From Actinomycetota bacterium (GTDB lineage: Bacteria; Actinomycetota; AC-67), in assembly GCA_041658565.1 (NCBI GenBank), contig JBAZZY010000001.1, positions 310,001 through 374,000 on the forward strand: 64,000 bases of DNA. The letters are read 5' to 3'. This document shows, in pieces, positions 54,842 through 63,781 of this stretch. Each line of letters opens with the position of its first letter. The stretch's first letter is position 1. Under the pieces are notes generated by a model. That model was given only the letters and a program-made list of their open reading frames with translations. It did no database searches and had not been told where the DNA came from. The position numbers and the translations under genes were made by a program.

Positions 54842-55870
54842 TCACGCGGGACGAACGCGCTGGGAAACATCACGTAGACGATCCAGCGCGCGCCCCGCGC
54901 GCCCCGAATCGATCGATTCGCGCGCCAGCAAGAGCCCTTCGGCGATGTCGGATGCAAGTCCGGCGACCTCCAGAGCAGCCGCCGCATTCAGCACAACGGC
55001 GTCGCGCACGGATCCGACTTCCCCCGACAGCACCCGCTCGACCACCCGAGCATTGTCGGCAGCCGTCCCGCCGGCAAGCTCGGCCAGGCTCGAGCGCGCA
55101 ATGCCGACCGACGCCGGATCGAACCGCCGCGCGCCGCCGCCGTCACCCACATCCCAAATCGTCGATGTCGTCGTCACCGTCAACTCGTCGAGCCCGTCGT
55201 CACCACGAAAGACCATCGCACGCTCGGTCCCAAGGCGCCCCAGCGCAGCGGCAAGCTTCGGGGCCATGTCCGCGTCGCTCACTCCCACGGTTTGGCGCAA
55301 CGCCCCGGCAGGATTGGTGAGCGGACCAAGGAAATTGAACACCGTGGGGATGCCAAGCTCGCGGCGCACCGGTCCCGCATGCCGCATCGCGGGATGGAAC
55401 ACCGGAGCGAAACAAAAGCCGATCGCCGCCTCACGAATGCAAGCGGCAACTCCCTCCGGCGCAAGATCAATGACGACCCCGAGCGCCTCCAGAACGTCGG
55501 CCGAACCGCACGCCGACGACGCCGCCCGGTTCCCATGCTTTGCGACCGGCACACCTGCTCCGGCGACCACCAGGGCAGCCATCGTCGAAACGTTCACGGT
55601 TCCGGCACGATCTCCGCCGGTGCCGCATGTATCGATCACGTCGGGCCCGGCGTCCACCTTCAACGAGAACTCCCGCATCGCGCGCGCGAAGCCGGCGATC
55701 TCTTCCACCGTCTCGCCTTTTGCGCGAAGACCCAGCAACAACGCGCCGATTTGCCCCGGTGACGCCTCCCCCGACATCACAGCGCGCATCACGTCGGCTG
55801 CGCGCGCCTCGTCGAGGTCCTCACCGCAGGCAAGAGTTGAAAGAGTGTCGGGCCAGGAGAAATCGCTCAT
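54842..55870 (-). CDS. trpD: Anthranilate phosphoribosyltransferase TrpD
   Basis: Tryptophan pathway enzyme that adds phosphoribose to anthranilate. The 342-residue protein has DTCGTGGD (80-87), the anthranilate-site KHGNR (111-115) and NPAGALRQTVGV in the PRPP region. Length fits the family. TATACT (55881-55886) lies 10 nt before ATG 55870, and no leader peptide is seen here, in contrast to DAHP synthase. No other trp gene is adjacent, so the pathway is scattered. Confidence 0.95.
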   Translation of the reverse strand: MSDFSWPDTLSTLACGEDLDEARAADVMRAVMSGEASPGQIGALLLGLRAKGETVEEIAGFARAMREFSLKVDAGPDVIDTCGTGGDRAGTVNVSTMAALVVAGAGVPVAKHGNRAASSACGSADVLEALGVVIDLAPEGVAACIREAAIGFCFAPVFHPAMRHAGPVRRELGIPTVFNFLGPLTNPAGALRQTVGVSDADMAPKLAAALGRLGTERAMVFRGDDGLDELTVTTTSTIWDVGDGGGARRFDPASVGIARSSLAELAGGTAADNARVVERVLSGEVGSVRDAVVLNAAAALEVAGLASDIAEGLLLARESIDSGRAGRALDRLRDVSQRVRPA

Positions 55871-55880
55871 GATCCACGGA

Positions 55881-55886
55881 AGTATA
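55881..55886 (-). promoter_or_regulatory. -10 box of trpD
   Basis: TATACT on the minus strand, 10 nt before ATG 55870. Divergent TATCCT at 55906-55911 lies 6 nt before ATG 55918 of the RpiB-like gene. Confidence 0.5.
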
Positions 55887-55917
55887 GAGGCTCCCCGGCG
55901 CGCGATATCCTGAACTC

Positions 55918-56346
55918 ATGCGAATCGCATTCGGAGCCGACGAACGAAACGCCGTCACGGATTTCGTACGCGCGGAACTCGAGCATCGAGGGCATTCGGT
56001 AACGGTCGGTTTCGGGCCTTCCGCCGGGAGCGACGAGCAGTGGGCCGACGTCGGCCTCGGCGTTGGGAACGCCGTTGCGCGCGGCGAAGCCGACTCGGGC
56101 ATCGCGTGCTGCTGGACGGGGACCGGCGTGACGATCGCCGCGAACAAAGTCGGCGGCATCCGCGCCGCGCTGTGCAGCGACGCCGAACAAGCGCGCGGCG
56201 CGCGGCGCTGGAACGACGCAAACGTCCTCGCGCTCAGCCTTCGCCTAACCACCGAAGCGCTCGTCGCCGAGATCCTCGATGCGTGGTTCTCGACAGAACC
56301 CGATGCGTCGGAAGCCGACAACATCGCCAAGGTTACGCGCGCCTGA
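55918..56346 (+). CDS. RpiB/LacA-family sugar-phosphate isomerase
   Basis: A 142-residue isomerase of the RpiB/LacAB type: GADE (6-9) near the N terminus, the catalytic Cys in GIACCWTGTGVTIAANKVGG (Cys64/65) and GIRAALCSDAEQARGARRWNDANVLALS. Substrates in the family are ribose 5-phosphate, allose 6-phosphate and galactose 6-phosphate. The second half of the standard HTGG motif is changed, so exact specificity is not certain. TATCCT lies 6 nt before ATG 55918 (leaderless). The stop abuts that of the DUF72 gene. Confidence 0.85.
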   Translation: MRIAFGADERNAVTDFVRAELEHRGHSVTVGFGPSAGSDEQWADVGLGVGNAVARGEADSGIACCWTGTGVTIAANKVGGIRAALCSDAEQARGARRWNDANVLALSLRLTTEALVAEILDAWFSTEPDASEADNIAKVTRA

Positions 56347-57240
56347 CTACTGCGCGTCGGCGAGCATCAGCGACATCTGGGCGGCATTGCGAACCCCGTA
56401 GTCGCGGTAGCAATTATTGAAGAGCACATGTGTCCGGCGCGCGCGACCGGCCAGCTCCCGCACTTGCGGCACCCATTCCCGAAGCTCTTCCTCCGAGTAC
56501 AGGTACTCGAACCGCTGCGCCGCGGTGATCCCCCGCTGCTTCCACGTCCGGGTGTTTCGGCCGTGGAACCGCACGACCGCCAATTCACTCGTGGTCACCA
56601 GGGTGAGCGGCGGCATGCTGGAGGAAAACCCCTGCGGCATGTCCACGTTCACATATGCAAGATCGTTGTCGGATAACCACCGCACAGTCTCCGAGGCGCG
56701 CGCCGGCGTCAGCATCCAGTCGCGGCGACGGAACTCGACGGCAACACGGTAATCGGGAAGCCGCGCCGCGCAGGACTCCACGTACGCGCGGTTGCCGTCG
56801 CAGGGAACGAACCACTCGGGGAACTGGAAGAGCACAAAGCCCAACTTTCCTGCCGAGTGCAACGGCATCAACGCCGAACGAAACATCTCGAACACTTCGT
56901 CGAGAATCGGCGCCGGGACATCCCGTCGCGACAGCGTGGCCGTATCCGCAACCGCCGCGCGCATGCGCTTGGGGAGCGACGACACCTTCGTCGGGTGCCC
57001 GGTTAGCAGCGAGAACGCCTTCACGTCAAAAGTGAACTCCGGCGGAGTTCGCTGCACCCACAACACGCAGTTCCGCTCGGACGGCAGCGCGTAGTAGCTT
57101 GCGTCGACCTCGACCAGGCTGAACCGCGAGGCGTAGTAGCCCAGACGGGCCTCAGCCGTCGTCGCACCGTCCGGGTACCAGCCGGCGTCCAGCAACGTCG
57201 GGTCCGTCCACGAGGACGTTCCCACCAGAACCTCGCCCAT
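56347..57240 (-). CDS. DUF72 family protein (YecE-like)
   Basis: A 297-residue TIM-barrel-like protein: VLVGTSSWTDPTLLDAGWYP, FSLVEVDASYYALPSE and EFTFDVKAFSLLTGHPT are DUF72 signatures, and the C-terminal HVLFNNCYRDYGVRNAAQM contains its conserved Asn-Asn. Some members have been suggested to act near Fe-S or endonuclease functions, without firm biochemistry. ATG 57240 is 3 nt after the stop of the GMC oxidoreductase gene, so it is the last gene of that operon. Confidence 0.9.
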   Translation of the reverse strand: MGEVLVGTSSWTDPTLLDAGWYPDGATTAEARLGYYASRFSLVEVDASYYALPSERNCVLWVQRTPPEFTFDVKAFSLLTGHPTKVSSLPKRMRAAVADTATLSRRDVPAPILDEVFEMFRSALMPLHSAGKLGFVLFQFPEWFVPCDGNRAYVESCAARLPDYRVAVEFRRRDWMLTPARASETVRWLSDNDLAYVNVDMPQGFSSSMPPLTLVTTSELAVVRFHGRNTRTWKQRGITAAQRFEYLYSEEELREWVPQVRELAGRARRTHVLFNNCYRDYGVRNAAQMSLMLADAQ

Positions 57241-57243
57241 CGC

Positions 57244-58845
57244 TTAGGAAAAGTATCGCGCTGCGATCCGGGCGGCGACCCTGGTGGCAACTGCCTGTGC
57301 CGTTAACCCCGGAGCAACGCCTCCCGCCCCGTTTGGGAAGATCGACGTGTCGGCAATGAACAGCCGACCCACATCGTGCGCTTCGCCGTCGCGGTCAACC
57401 ACGCCCGCGGCGGGATCAGCGTGCATGCGCATCGTTCCGTGCGCGTGCATCGTCGTCGGCGCAGCGTCGGCCCGGTGAATCGAGTCGGGTTCTGCTCCGG
57501 TTGCCAGCAGCACCTCGGCCGCGCGCCGCGCGAGCCAGTCGCGGCGGCGAGAAGTCCCGGCCGTCGGGCGGTAACGGACGACGGGCGCCGGGTTGTGCTC
57601 GTCTGAGACCTCGCAGGACAGCGCGACGCCGTTCTCCAAAACAGCGTCATCGTCGGTGGTGATCGCGATGACGAGCGTGTGCCGGTACGCCTCCAATCGC
57701 CGCTTCAGCGCGCTCCCCCACGCACGGCCCGACACCGCCCATGGTCCGTCCCCTCGGATTGCCCGCGGACCGAACGAGGTCGAATGCGCGAAGGACAGCG
57801 GCCCCATTCCGACGGACTCAAAGGATCCGTACCCGGGGAAGTCGGCGCGCGCCATCGACGTCTGCCCCTCGAACATGTCCACGTTGCGCGGCAGCACCCC
57901 CGAGACGTAGTCGCACCAGTGCGTAGTCAGGTAGCGCCCGACGACACCGCGGTCCGGCAGTCCGCTCGCCAGCCAAAGGCGGGGGGTCTCGACGGCTCCG
58001 CCGGCGAGAACGATCACGCGCGCCTGCTGCTCGTAGCGCCGTCCGTCGCTGGCGCGATAGCGCACAGCACGGGCGCGCGCCTTGCCTTCGTGCTCTTCGA
58101 ACACGATCGCCGTCGCGAAAGCGCCTGTGCGGAATTCGCACCGGCCGGTTCGTAACGCCGCCGGCGCGTAAGTGACGTTGGCGCTTCGCTTCGCCAGCCG
58201 CTCCAGGGGCGCCCCCTCAGGGTTACGACATCCGATCAGGCACTCACCGCACTGCGTGCACCCGTCGACGGCCGGGTAACGCATCGACGCGACCGGCTTT
58301 ACGGACGGCAGGACGGCGTTCGACTGCATTCGCCATCCACTCGCGCGAAGGTCCGGCCCAACCGCGTGTTCGATGCCGATCACCTCGCACCCCCGGATGA
58401 ATAGCTCGTCCTTCGGAGCCACGACGTCGGGAACCGAGACCGGCAGGGTCTCCTCGACCCGGTAGTAGTAATGCGCCAATTCGCGATAGGACAAAGGCCA
58501 GTCCCGCTCGATCGCGTCAACGTGCGCGCGGGGACACGTGGCCCCAAAGCGCAAGGTGTTACCGCCGACTCCAGCCGTCTGGAACAGAGTTCCCAGCCCG
58601 TCTCGCACGCGTGGCCACGACGGCTTCGTGCGGTCCCTGGGACCCCAGCGAAGAACCCCGTCGAATGGATTGCTCATGTCCCATTCGAGCCCGGTGAACT
58701 CACGCTGAGGGTCGTGCCATGGTCCGGCCTCCAGGACCACGACCCCCAGCCCGATCTCCGCCAGTTCCTTCGCGACGACCGTGCCGGTGGCGCCGGCACC
58801 GACGACCACGACATCGGGAACGTTCGCCGGGGGCGAGAACGACAT
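57244..58845 (-). CDS. GMC-family FAD oxidoreductase
   Basis: A 533-residue flavoprotein dehydrogenase or oxidase. The FAD-binding motif is VVVGAGATGTVVAKELAE (10-27). CTQCGECLIGCRNPEG (CX2CX2CX3C, about residue 195) is the cluster-like motif seen in bacterial fatty-alcohol/sugar GMC enzymes. The C-terminal HGTMRMHADPAAGVVDRDGE and NGAGGVAPGLTAQAVATRVA carry the His and Asn of the active site. ATG 58845 overlaps the small-subunit stop as TGATG; the longer frame to 58908 is inside that gene. It pairs with a gluconate-2-dehydrogenase subunit-3-like protein, suggesting a two-subunit alcohol or sugar dehydrogenase. Confidence 0.9.
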   Translation of the reverse strand: MSFSPPANVPDVVVVGAGATGTVVAKELAEIGLGVVVLEAGPWHDPQREFTGLEWDMSNPFDGVLRWGPRDRTKPSWPRVRDGLGTLFQTAGVGGNTLRFGATCPRAHVDAIERDWPLSYRELAHYYYRVEETLPVSVPDVVAPKDELFIRGCEVIGIEHAVGPDLRASGWRMQSNAVLPSVKPVASMRYPAVDGCTQCGECLIGCRNPEGAPLERLAKRSANVTYAPAALRTGRCEFRTGAFATAIVFEEHEGKARARAVRYRASDGRRYEQQARVIVLAGGAVETPRLWLASGLPDRGVVGRYLTTHWCDYVSGVLPRNVDMFEGQTSMARADFPGYGSFESVGMGPLSFAHSTSFGPRAIRGDGPWAVSGRAWGSALKRRLEAYRHTLVIAITTDDDAVLENGVALSCEVSDEHNPAPVVRYRPTAGTSRRRDWLARRAAEVLLATGAEPDSIHRADAAPTTMHAHGTMRMHADPAAGVVDRDGEAHDVGRLFIADTSIFPNGAGGVAPGLTAQAVATRVAARIAARYFS

Positions 58846-59279
58846 CACCGACCCCGCAATAGGCGGGACCTTGCGCGTGATGGCCCGTCGAACCCCGTCA
58901 TCTGCCATCCCAACGAGGAGCGGACAACTCTTCCGTCAGCGTCTTGCCCCGTCCACTCGCCGTACACGGCAGCGACCGAGAGCAGTCCGAGCAGTTCGGG
59001 GATCTCGCGAGACTCGGCGGAATCCGCCGAGGCGAGTTCGTCGAGCACGCGCGCCCGCTCGCCTAAGTCGAGCTCGCAGAAGTCCCGGCCCGCGAACACC
59101 GAAGCGGCAATGGTATCCAGCGTTGCCGCAACCGACTCGGCAGACGAAAGGTAGTGCGACACGAAGCGATCGGCCTCGACGCCGGCGGCGCCCGGCGATG
59201 GATCATCGTCGGGACCGGGCACGAACACCTCGGTGGCGGCGCGAATCGTGCGGGCCGCGGGCGAGTCGTCGTGACTCAC
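58845..59279 (-). CDS. Gluconate 2-dehydrogenase subunit 3-like protein
   Basis: A 144-residue helical protein. TIRAATEVFVPGPDDDP, DRFVSHYLSSAESVAATLD and ELDLGERARVLDEL are typical of the gamma subunit of membrane gluconate dehydrogenases. No Tat signal is present, unlike many homologues that export the whole complex, so the enzyme is probably cytosolic. GTG 59279 is 7 nt after the stop of the receiver-like gene. Operon order is receiver, this protein, GMC oxidoreductase, DUF72. Confidence 0.82.
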   Translation of the reverse strand: MSHDDSPAARTIRAATEVFVPGPDDDPSPGAAGVEADRFVSHYLSSAESVAATLDTIAASVFAGRDFCELDLGERARVLDELASADSAESREIPELLGLLSVAAVYGEWTGQDADGRVVRSSLGWQMTGFDGPSRARSRLLRGR

Positions 59280-59286
59280 GAGTGCG

Positions 59287-59733
59287 TCAGGCCGGCTCGG
59301 AAAGCTGCTCTTCGGCCACGTCGTCGGCAGACGCCTCTTCGGGCGGGGCATCCCCCCCGGCCGGGCCTCCCGGCCGGCGCACGCTTCCGGCGGCGGCTAC
59401 GCGCGCAGCCTCGGCCGCGAGCACTCGCGGCGAAACCGGCTCAACGATCGCATGATCGGCCCCGGACCACCTCGCCAGCCCGGCATCCTGCGGGCGGCTC
59501 AGCAGCACGATCACTGCCGGCGGAGCATCCAGGAGCTTCAACTCGCGCGTCAACCCGAATGCGCCGTAGGGCTCTGCAATCTCGTCGGTGACGACCAGAT
59601 CGAACTCTTGGGTCTTAGCGAGGTGAAGTGCCTCGACACCGTCGTGCGCGACCGACGTCTTCCAGGATTCACCCAGAGAGGTGGAAATGCGCGCGCGCTT
59701 TTGTTCGTTGTTGGAAACCAGGAGAACTCTCAC
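59287..59733 (-). CDS. Degenerate response-regulator receiver-like protein
   Basis: A 148-residue protein with a receiver-like fold: VRVLLVSNNEQKRARISTSL, then FDLVVTDEIAEPYGAF where the phosphoacceptor Asp stands, and VIVLLSRPQDAGLARW where active receivers have a conserved Lys. The acidic pair near the N terminus (normally DD) is NN, and the Lys is replaced by Arg-Pro, so phosphorylation is doubtful. No output domain; the last 25 residues are acidic and disordered. GTG 59733 is 8 nt after TAAGAT (59742-59747), so the leaderless start excludes the longer frame to 59826. It heads the GMC dehydrogenase operon. Confidence 0.75.
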   Translation of the reverse strand: MRVLLVSNNEQKRARISTSLGESWKTSVAHDGVEALHLAKTQEFDLVVTDEIAEPYGAFGLTRELKLLDAPPAVIVLLSRPQDAGLARWSGADHAIVEPVSPRVLAAEAARVAAAGSVRRPGGPAGGDAPPEEASADDVAEEQLSEPA

Positions 59734-59741
59734 GGGGGCCA

Positions 59742-59747
59742 ATCTTA
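59742..59747 (-). promoter_or_regulatory. -10 box of the receiver/GMC operon
   Basis: TAAGAT on the minus strand, 8 nt before GTG 59733. Confidence 0.5.
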
Positions 59748-59840
59748 TCCCAGCCGGCACGTTCGCGGGCACGGGAGTACTTGATCGGACCGACCGGAGG
59801 TGTATGAAGTCACCAGCAGGATGCAACCCGAGGAGGCCCT

Positions 59841-60626
59841 ATGGAGCGAAGCATGGCAGAGAAGCTGCTCGCCGAGTTCGTCGGCACGTTGACTCTGATC
59901 TTTATCGGAGCGAGTTCGATCATCGCCGCGAGCGCGAGTCCCGGCGGAGCCGGCCTGGTAACCATCGCCCTCGCGCACGGCTTGGCCATCGCCACCATGG
60001 TCTCGGCGCTCGGACACATCTCCGGCGCCCACTTCAATCCCGCCGTAACCATCGGAGCCCTGGTGACCGAGAAGATCGGCGCCAAAGATGCGGCCGGCTA
60101 CATCGCCGCCCAACTCGCCGGCGGCGCAGCCGGTGCGGCGCTCATTCGCGCCGCGCTCCCCGAAGGGGTTTGGGGAGCGGCCAAGCTCGGCGCCACTCTG
60201 GTGTCCCCCGTCGTCTCCAACGGACAGGCCGTCTTGCTCGAAGCCGTTCTTACGTTCTTCCTGGTCTGGGTCGTGTTCGCCACGGCAATCGACCCGGAGG
60301 GTTCCTTCGGCAAGATCGCAGGCCTCACCATCGGTTTTGTCATCACGATGGACATCATGGCCGGCGGACCGTTCACCGGCGGCGCAATGAACCCTGCGCG
60401 CAGCTTCGGCCCGGCGCTCGTCGGCGGGTACTGGTCCGGATGGTGGGTGTACTGGGTCGGACCCGTGGCGGGCGGAGTCATCGCAGCCGTCGCCTACGAC
60501 TGGCTGATCCTGTCCAAGCGCGGCACCGGCGGCGCCGCCACACCGGACGATCCCATGCCGGCGCCGCACGGCTGGGGCGCCCATGGCGAGGACCGCGACG
60601 CCACCATCGACGGCGAACACGAATAG
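59841..60626 (+). CDS. MIP-family aquaporin/glycerol facilitator
   Basis: A 261-residue channel with six helices and two NPA half-helices: HFNPAVT (NPA 66-68) and AMNPARSFGP (NPA 184-186). The Arg after the second NPA is present, and ISGAHFNPAV is more like water channels than glycerol facilitators (no Asp insert). ATG 59841 has GAGGAGG 4 nt upstream; a second ATG four codons later is possible. The C-terminal 30 residues are soluble and acidic. A strong terminator follows. Confidence 0.94.
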   Translation: MERSMAEKLLAEFVGTLTLIFIGASSIIAASASPGGAGLVTIALAHGLAIATMVSALGHISGAHFNPAVTIGALVTEKIGAKDAAGYIAAQLAGGAAGAALIRAALPEGVWGAAKLGATLVSPVVSNGQAVLLEAVLTFFLVWVVFATAIDPEGSFGKIAGLTIGFVITMDIMAGGPFTGGAMNPARSFGPALVGGYWSGWWVYWVGPVAGGVIAAVAYDWLILSKRGTGGAATPDDPMPAPHGWGAHGEDRDATIDGEHE

Positions 60627-60655
60627 ACGAACGTCGCGAACGCTCGAAGCACGAC

Positions 60656-60690
60656 GGAGCCGGTCCCAAAGGGACCGGCTCCGGTTGTTT
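60656..60690 (+). terminator. Intrinsic terminator after the aquaporin gene
   Basis: GGAGCCGGTCCC (60656-60667), loop AAA, GGGACCGGCTCC (60671-60682), then GGTTGTTTT. The 12-bp stem ends 18 nt before the korB stop on the other strand and may serve both sides. Confidence 0.9.
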
Positions 60691-60707
60691 TGAAGTGCTC
60701 GAGTCGC

Positions 60708-61748
60708 CTAGGAGACTTCCCAGGTGTCCCCGCTGACCAGCAACTTGGACAGGCTCCCCTCGCCGAGCTTGGCGCGCGCCGCGTCCAACTGCTGCGCCAT
60801 CTGATCGCCGTACACCGGCCGTTCAACCGAACGGAAGACCCCCAGAGGGGTCGGCTCCTCAGGACCGGACGCCAAGTGCGCGAGCTGGAATGCAAGCGCT
60901 GGGTCCTGGCGGTGCGCATCGTGCACGAGCAGGTTCTCCTCGCCGACGTCGGCAACTTCAACGATCTCCAGCGAACCTTGAGCCGTCATGCGCACGCCCC
61001 GCGCCCCGTCGGCGCCAAAACGAACCGGCTTTCCGTCTTCCAACCGGATCTGGTTCTGGAGCTTGTAGTCCTTGCCGGACACCGTCTCGAAAGCCCCGTC
61101 GTTGAAGATCACGCAGTTCTGGTAGATCTCAACGAACGACGTCCCGCGGTGCGCGGCGGCCTGGCGGAGCACCGAGGTGAGGTGCGGCCGGTCGATGTCT
61201 ATCGTGCGAGCCACGAACGTCGCCTCCGCCCCGAGCGCCAAGGCGACCGGGTTGAAGGGGTGGTCAAGGGATCCGAACGGAGAGGACTTGGTGACCTTGC
61301 CCATCTCCGAGGTCGGCGAGTACTGCCCCTTGGTGAGCCCGTAGATCCGGTTGTTGAACAGCAGGACCGTCAGGTTCACGTTGCGGCGCATCGCGTGGAT
61401 GATGTGGTTACCGCCGATCGACAATGCGTCGCCGTCTCCGGTGATCACCCAGACATCCAGGTCGGGGCGCGCGGTTGCCAGTCCCGTCGCGATCGCGGGC
61501 GCGCGCCCGTGGATTCCGTGGATCCCGTAGGTGTTCATGTAGTACGGGAAACGGCTCGAGCAGCCGATTCCGCTGACGAACACCGTGTTCTCCTTCTTGA
61601 TGCCGAGTTCCGGCATCACGGCCTGCACCGCGGAGAGAACGCCGTAGTCCCCGCACCCGGGGCACCAGCGGACCTCTTGGTCGCTGACGTAGTCCTTCTT
61701 CGTCAACGTCGCCGTCACTTGTCCGTTGCTCTCTGTCATCTGGGTCAC
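60708..61748 (-). CDS. korB: 2-oxoacid:ferredoxin oxidoreductase, beta subunit (KorB)
   Basis: A 346-residue ThDP-binding subunit of 2-oxoglutarate:ferredoxin oxidoreductase. RWCPGCGDYGVLSAVQ (from residue 27) carries the Cys and Gly residues typical of KorB/PorB; GIGCSSRFPYYMNTYGIHGIHGRAPA and the ThDP motif GDGDALSIGGNH follow, with NNRIYGLTKGQYSPTS. GTG 61748 overlaps the korA stop as GTGA. With KorA it converts 2-oxoglutarate and CoA to succinyl-CoA with ferredoxin as electron acceptor, the alternative to 2-oxoglutarate dehydrogenase in many actinobacteria. Confidence 0.95.
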   Translation of the reverse strand: MTQMTESNGQVTATLTKKDYVSDQEVRWCPGCGDYGVLSAVQAVMPELGIKKENTVFVSGIGCSSRFPYYMNTYGIHGIHGRAPAIATGLATARPDLDVWVITGDGDALSIGGNHIIHAMRRNVNLTVLLFNNRIYGLTKGQYSPTSEMGKVTKSSPFGSLDHPFNPVALALGAEATFVARTIDIDRPHLTSVLRQAAAHRGTSFVEIYQNCVIFNDGAFETVSGKDYKLQNQIRLEDGKPVRFGADGARGVRMTAQGSLEIVEVADVGEENLLVHDAHRQDPALAFQLAHLASGPEEPTPLGVFRSVERPVYGDQMAQQLDAARAKLGEGSLSKLLVSGDTWEVS

Positions 61749-63586
61749 GCCCTCTTCAGGATCTCAGCAGCGATTTCAGAAGCGCGGAAGGGCAGGCCCC
61801 GCATCGAGGAGAAGACCTGCGCGTCCACCAGGTACTCGGCCCGGATCAACTTCGTCAGCTGGCCCAGGTTGTTCTCCGGCACCATGATCCGCTTGTAGCG
61901 GCGAACCACATCTCCGGTGTTCTTCGGGAAAGGATTGATGTGGTACAGGTGCGCGTGAGCGACCTTGCGCCCCTCGTCGCGAATGTCGGCGATCGCCGCC
62001 TTGATCGGACCGTAGGACGACCCCCATCCCAACACCAGCAGCTCGGCGTCCCCAGTCGGATCATCGACCTCAAGCTCAGGAATGTCGTCGGCGATCTTGT
62101 CGACCTTCGCTTGGCGGAGCCGGCTCATCTTGTCGTGGTTGTCAGGGTCGTAGGAAACGGTCCCGATGCCGTCGGCCTTCTCAAGACCTCCGATACGGTG
62201 CTCCAGGCCCGGCGTTCCGGGAATCGCCCAGGGCCGCGCGAGGTTCTCGTCGCGCAAGTAGGGCCAGAACTCCCCATCGTGGTTTGGTTCGGTCGTGAAC
62301 GGAACCGAGATATCGGGCAGCGCGTTCGCGTCCGGGACGAGCCACGGTTCAGATGAGTTCACCAAGTACCCGTCCATGAGCACGATCACAGGCGTGCGGT
62401 ACTTGAGCGCGATCCGTGCGGCTTCCACTGCGGCCTCAAACCCCTCCGACGGAGTCCGTGTCGCAATGATCGGAATCGGAGCCTCTCCATGACGTCCGTA
62501 CATGGCCGCCATGAGATCCGAGGCTTCCTGCTTGGTCGGCAACCCGGTGGACGGACCCCCGCGTTGGACGTTGATGACGATCAGCGGCAACTCAAGAATG
62601 ACCGCGAGCCCAAGGGTCTCGCTCTTGAGGTCGAGTCCGGGCCCACTCGTCGTCGTGACGGCGAGATGCCCGCCGAAAGCCGCACCGACCGCCGCCGCGG
62701 CGCCGGCGATCTCGTCCTCTGCCTGGAACGTGCGCACCGGGAAGTTCTTGTGGCGCGACAACTCGTGCAGGATCTCCGTGGCGGGCGTGATCGGGTACGT
62801 CGACAGGTACAACGGCAGCCCCGACTTCTCCGACGCGGCGAGCAGACCCCACGCCATCGCGGTGCTGCCCTGGACGTTGCGATACACACCGGCCGCATAC
62901 GGCGCAGGCTTGATCTCGAACTGGTGCGCGAACAACTCGGCCGTCTCGCCGTAGGCGTGCCCGGCCTTGAACGCCCGGACGTTCGCCTCAAGGATCTCGG
63001 CTCGCTTGGAGAACTTCCCTTCCAGCCAGCGGACGGTAACGTCCGTGGGGCGGGAGTACATCCACGACAGCAGGCCGAGAGCGAACATGTTCTTCGCGCG
63101 CTCAGACTCCTTCTTGGTGATTCCCTCGATGCCCTTGGAAGACTCCAACGTCATCGACGTCATTGGAACAGCGTGCACTTGGTAGCCCGACAAAGACCCA
63201 TCGGTGAGCGGATCGGACGTGTACCCGGCGCGCTCAAGGTTCTTGTCGACAAACGCATCCTTGTTGGCAACGATAATGCCGCCGGGAACGAGGTCCTTTA
63301 CGTTCGCCTTCAGACCCGCCGGGTTCATCGCGACAAGGACGCCGGGCTGATCCCCGGGAGTCAAGATGTCCTCGTCTGAGAAGTGGATCTGGAAGCCCGA
63401 CACGCCGGCCAGCGAACCGGCAGGAGCTCGGATCTCGGACGGATAGTCCGGCAGTGTTGCAAGGTCGTTACCAAAGACAGCGGTGGCGTTGGTAAAGCGC
63501 TCACCAGTGAGCTGCATCCCGTCGCCCGAATCGCCCACGAATCGAATGACTACTCGATGGATCTCCTCAACGGATTTCGTTGCCAC
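61745..63586 (-). CDS. korA: 2-oxoacid:ferredoxin oxidoreductase, alpha subunit fused with gamma domain (KorA)
   Basis: A 613-residue subunit. The N-terminal gamma domain (VIRFVGDSGDGMQLTGERFT to about 190) is fused to the alpha domain, which binds the 2-oxoacid and CoA (STYPITPATEILHELS, QAEDEIAGAAAAVGAAFGG, TTTSGPGLDLKSE). The length is normal for the actinobacterial KorA type. GTG 63586 has GGGGAG 8-10 nt upstream, so it is preferred to the start ten codons earlier. TATGAT (63697-63702) gives a leader of roughly 100 nt, so this operon is not leaderless. Confidence 0.95.
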   Translation of the reverse strand: MATKSVEEIHRVVIRFVGDSGDGMQLTGERFTNATAVFGNDLATLPDYPSEIRAPAGSLAGVSGFQIHFSDEDILTPGDQPGVLVAMNPAGLKANVKDLVPGGIIVANKDAFVDKNLERAGYTSDPLTDGSLSGYQVHAVPMTSMTLESSKGIEGITKKESERAKNMFALGLLSWMYSRPTDVTVRWLEGKFSKRAEILEANVRAFKAGHAYGETAELFAHQFEIKPAPYAAGVYRNVQGSTAMAWGLLAASEKSGLPLYLSTYPITPATEILHELSRHKNFPVRTFQAEDEIAGAAAAVGAAFGGHLAVTTTSGPGLDLKSETLGLAVILELPLIVINVQRGGPSTGLPTKQEASDLMAAMYGRHGEAPIPIIATRTPSEGFEAAVEAARIALKYRTPVIVLMDGYLVNSSEPWLVPDANALPDISVPFTTEPNHDGEFWPYLRDENLARPWAIPGTPGLEHRIGGLEKADGIGTVSYDPDNHDKMSRLRQAKVDKIADDIPELEVDDPTGDAELLVLGWGSSYGPIKAAIADIRDEGRKVAHAHLYHINPFPKNTGDVVRRYKRIMVPENNLGQLTKLIRAEYLVDAQVFSSMRGLPFRASEIAAEILKRA

Positions 63587-63696
63587 GTCCCATCTCCCCG
63601 TCGCCAGGAATTTCACCGACGATCACCGCCGGCCACAACCGAAACACGACGGGCAAACTACGGGAGAGCGCACCGAGCGTGGGGGCTGCGTGTCTC

Positions 63697-63702
63697 ATCA
63701 TA
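63697..63702 (-). promoter_or_regulatory. -10 box of the korAB operon
   Basis: TATGAT on the minus strand; transcription would begin near 63690, about 100 nt before GTG 63586, which has its own Shine-Dalgarno site. Confidence 0.5.
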
Positions 63703-63781
63703 CGCCCCCGGGCGGGAACTGTTTCGCGGGTCCCGGCAGTGAAGGCAGGCGGAAATCCCTTGGAAAAGGTAGGTTTTCCCC

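Noticed and set aside
54842..55886. A second aromatic attenuator before trpD
   Set aside because: Only 10 nt separate the -10 box from the trpD ATG, leaving no room for a leader peptide.
63567..63700. Upstream open frame overlapping the korA start
   Set aside because: Its ATG overlaps the predicted -10 box, so it would not be on the transcript, and it has no Shine-Dalgarno site.
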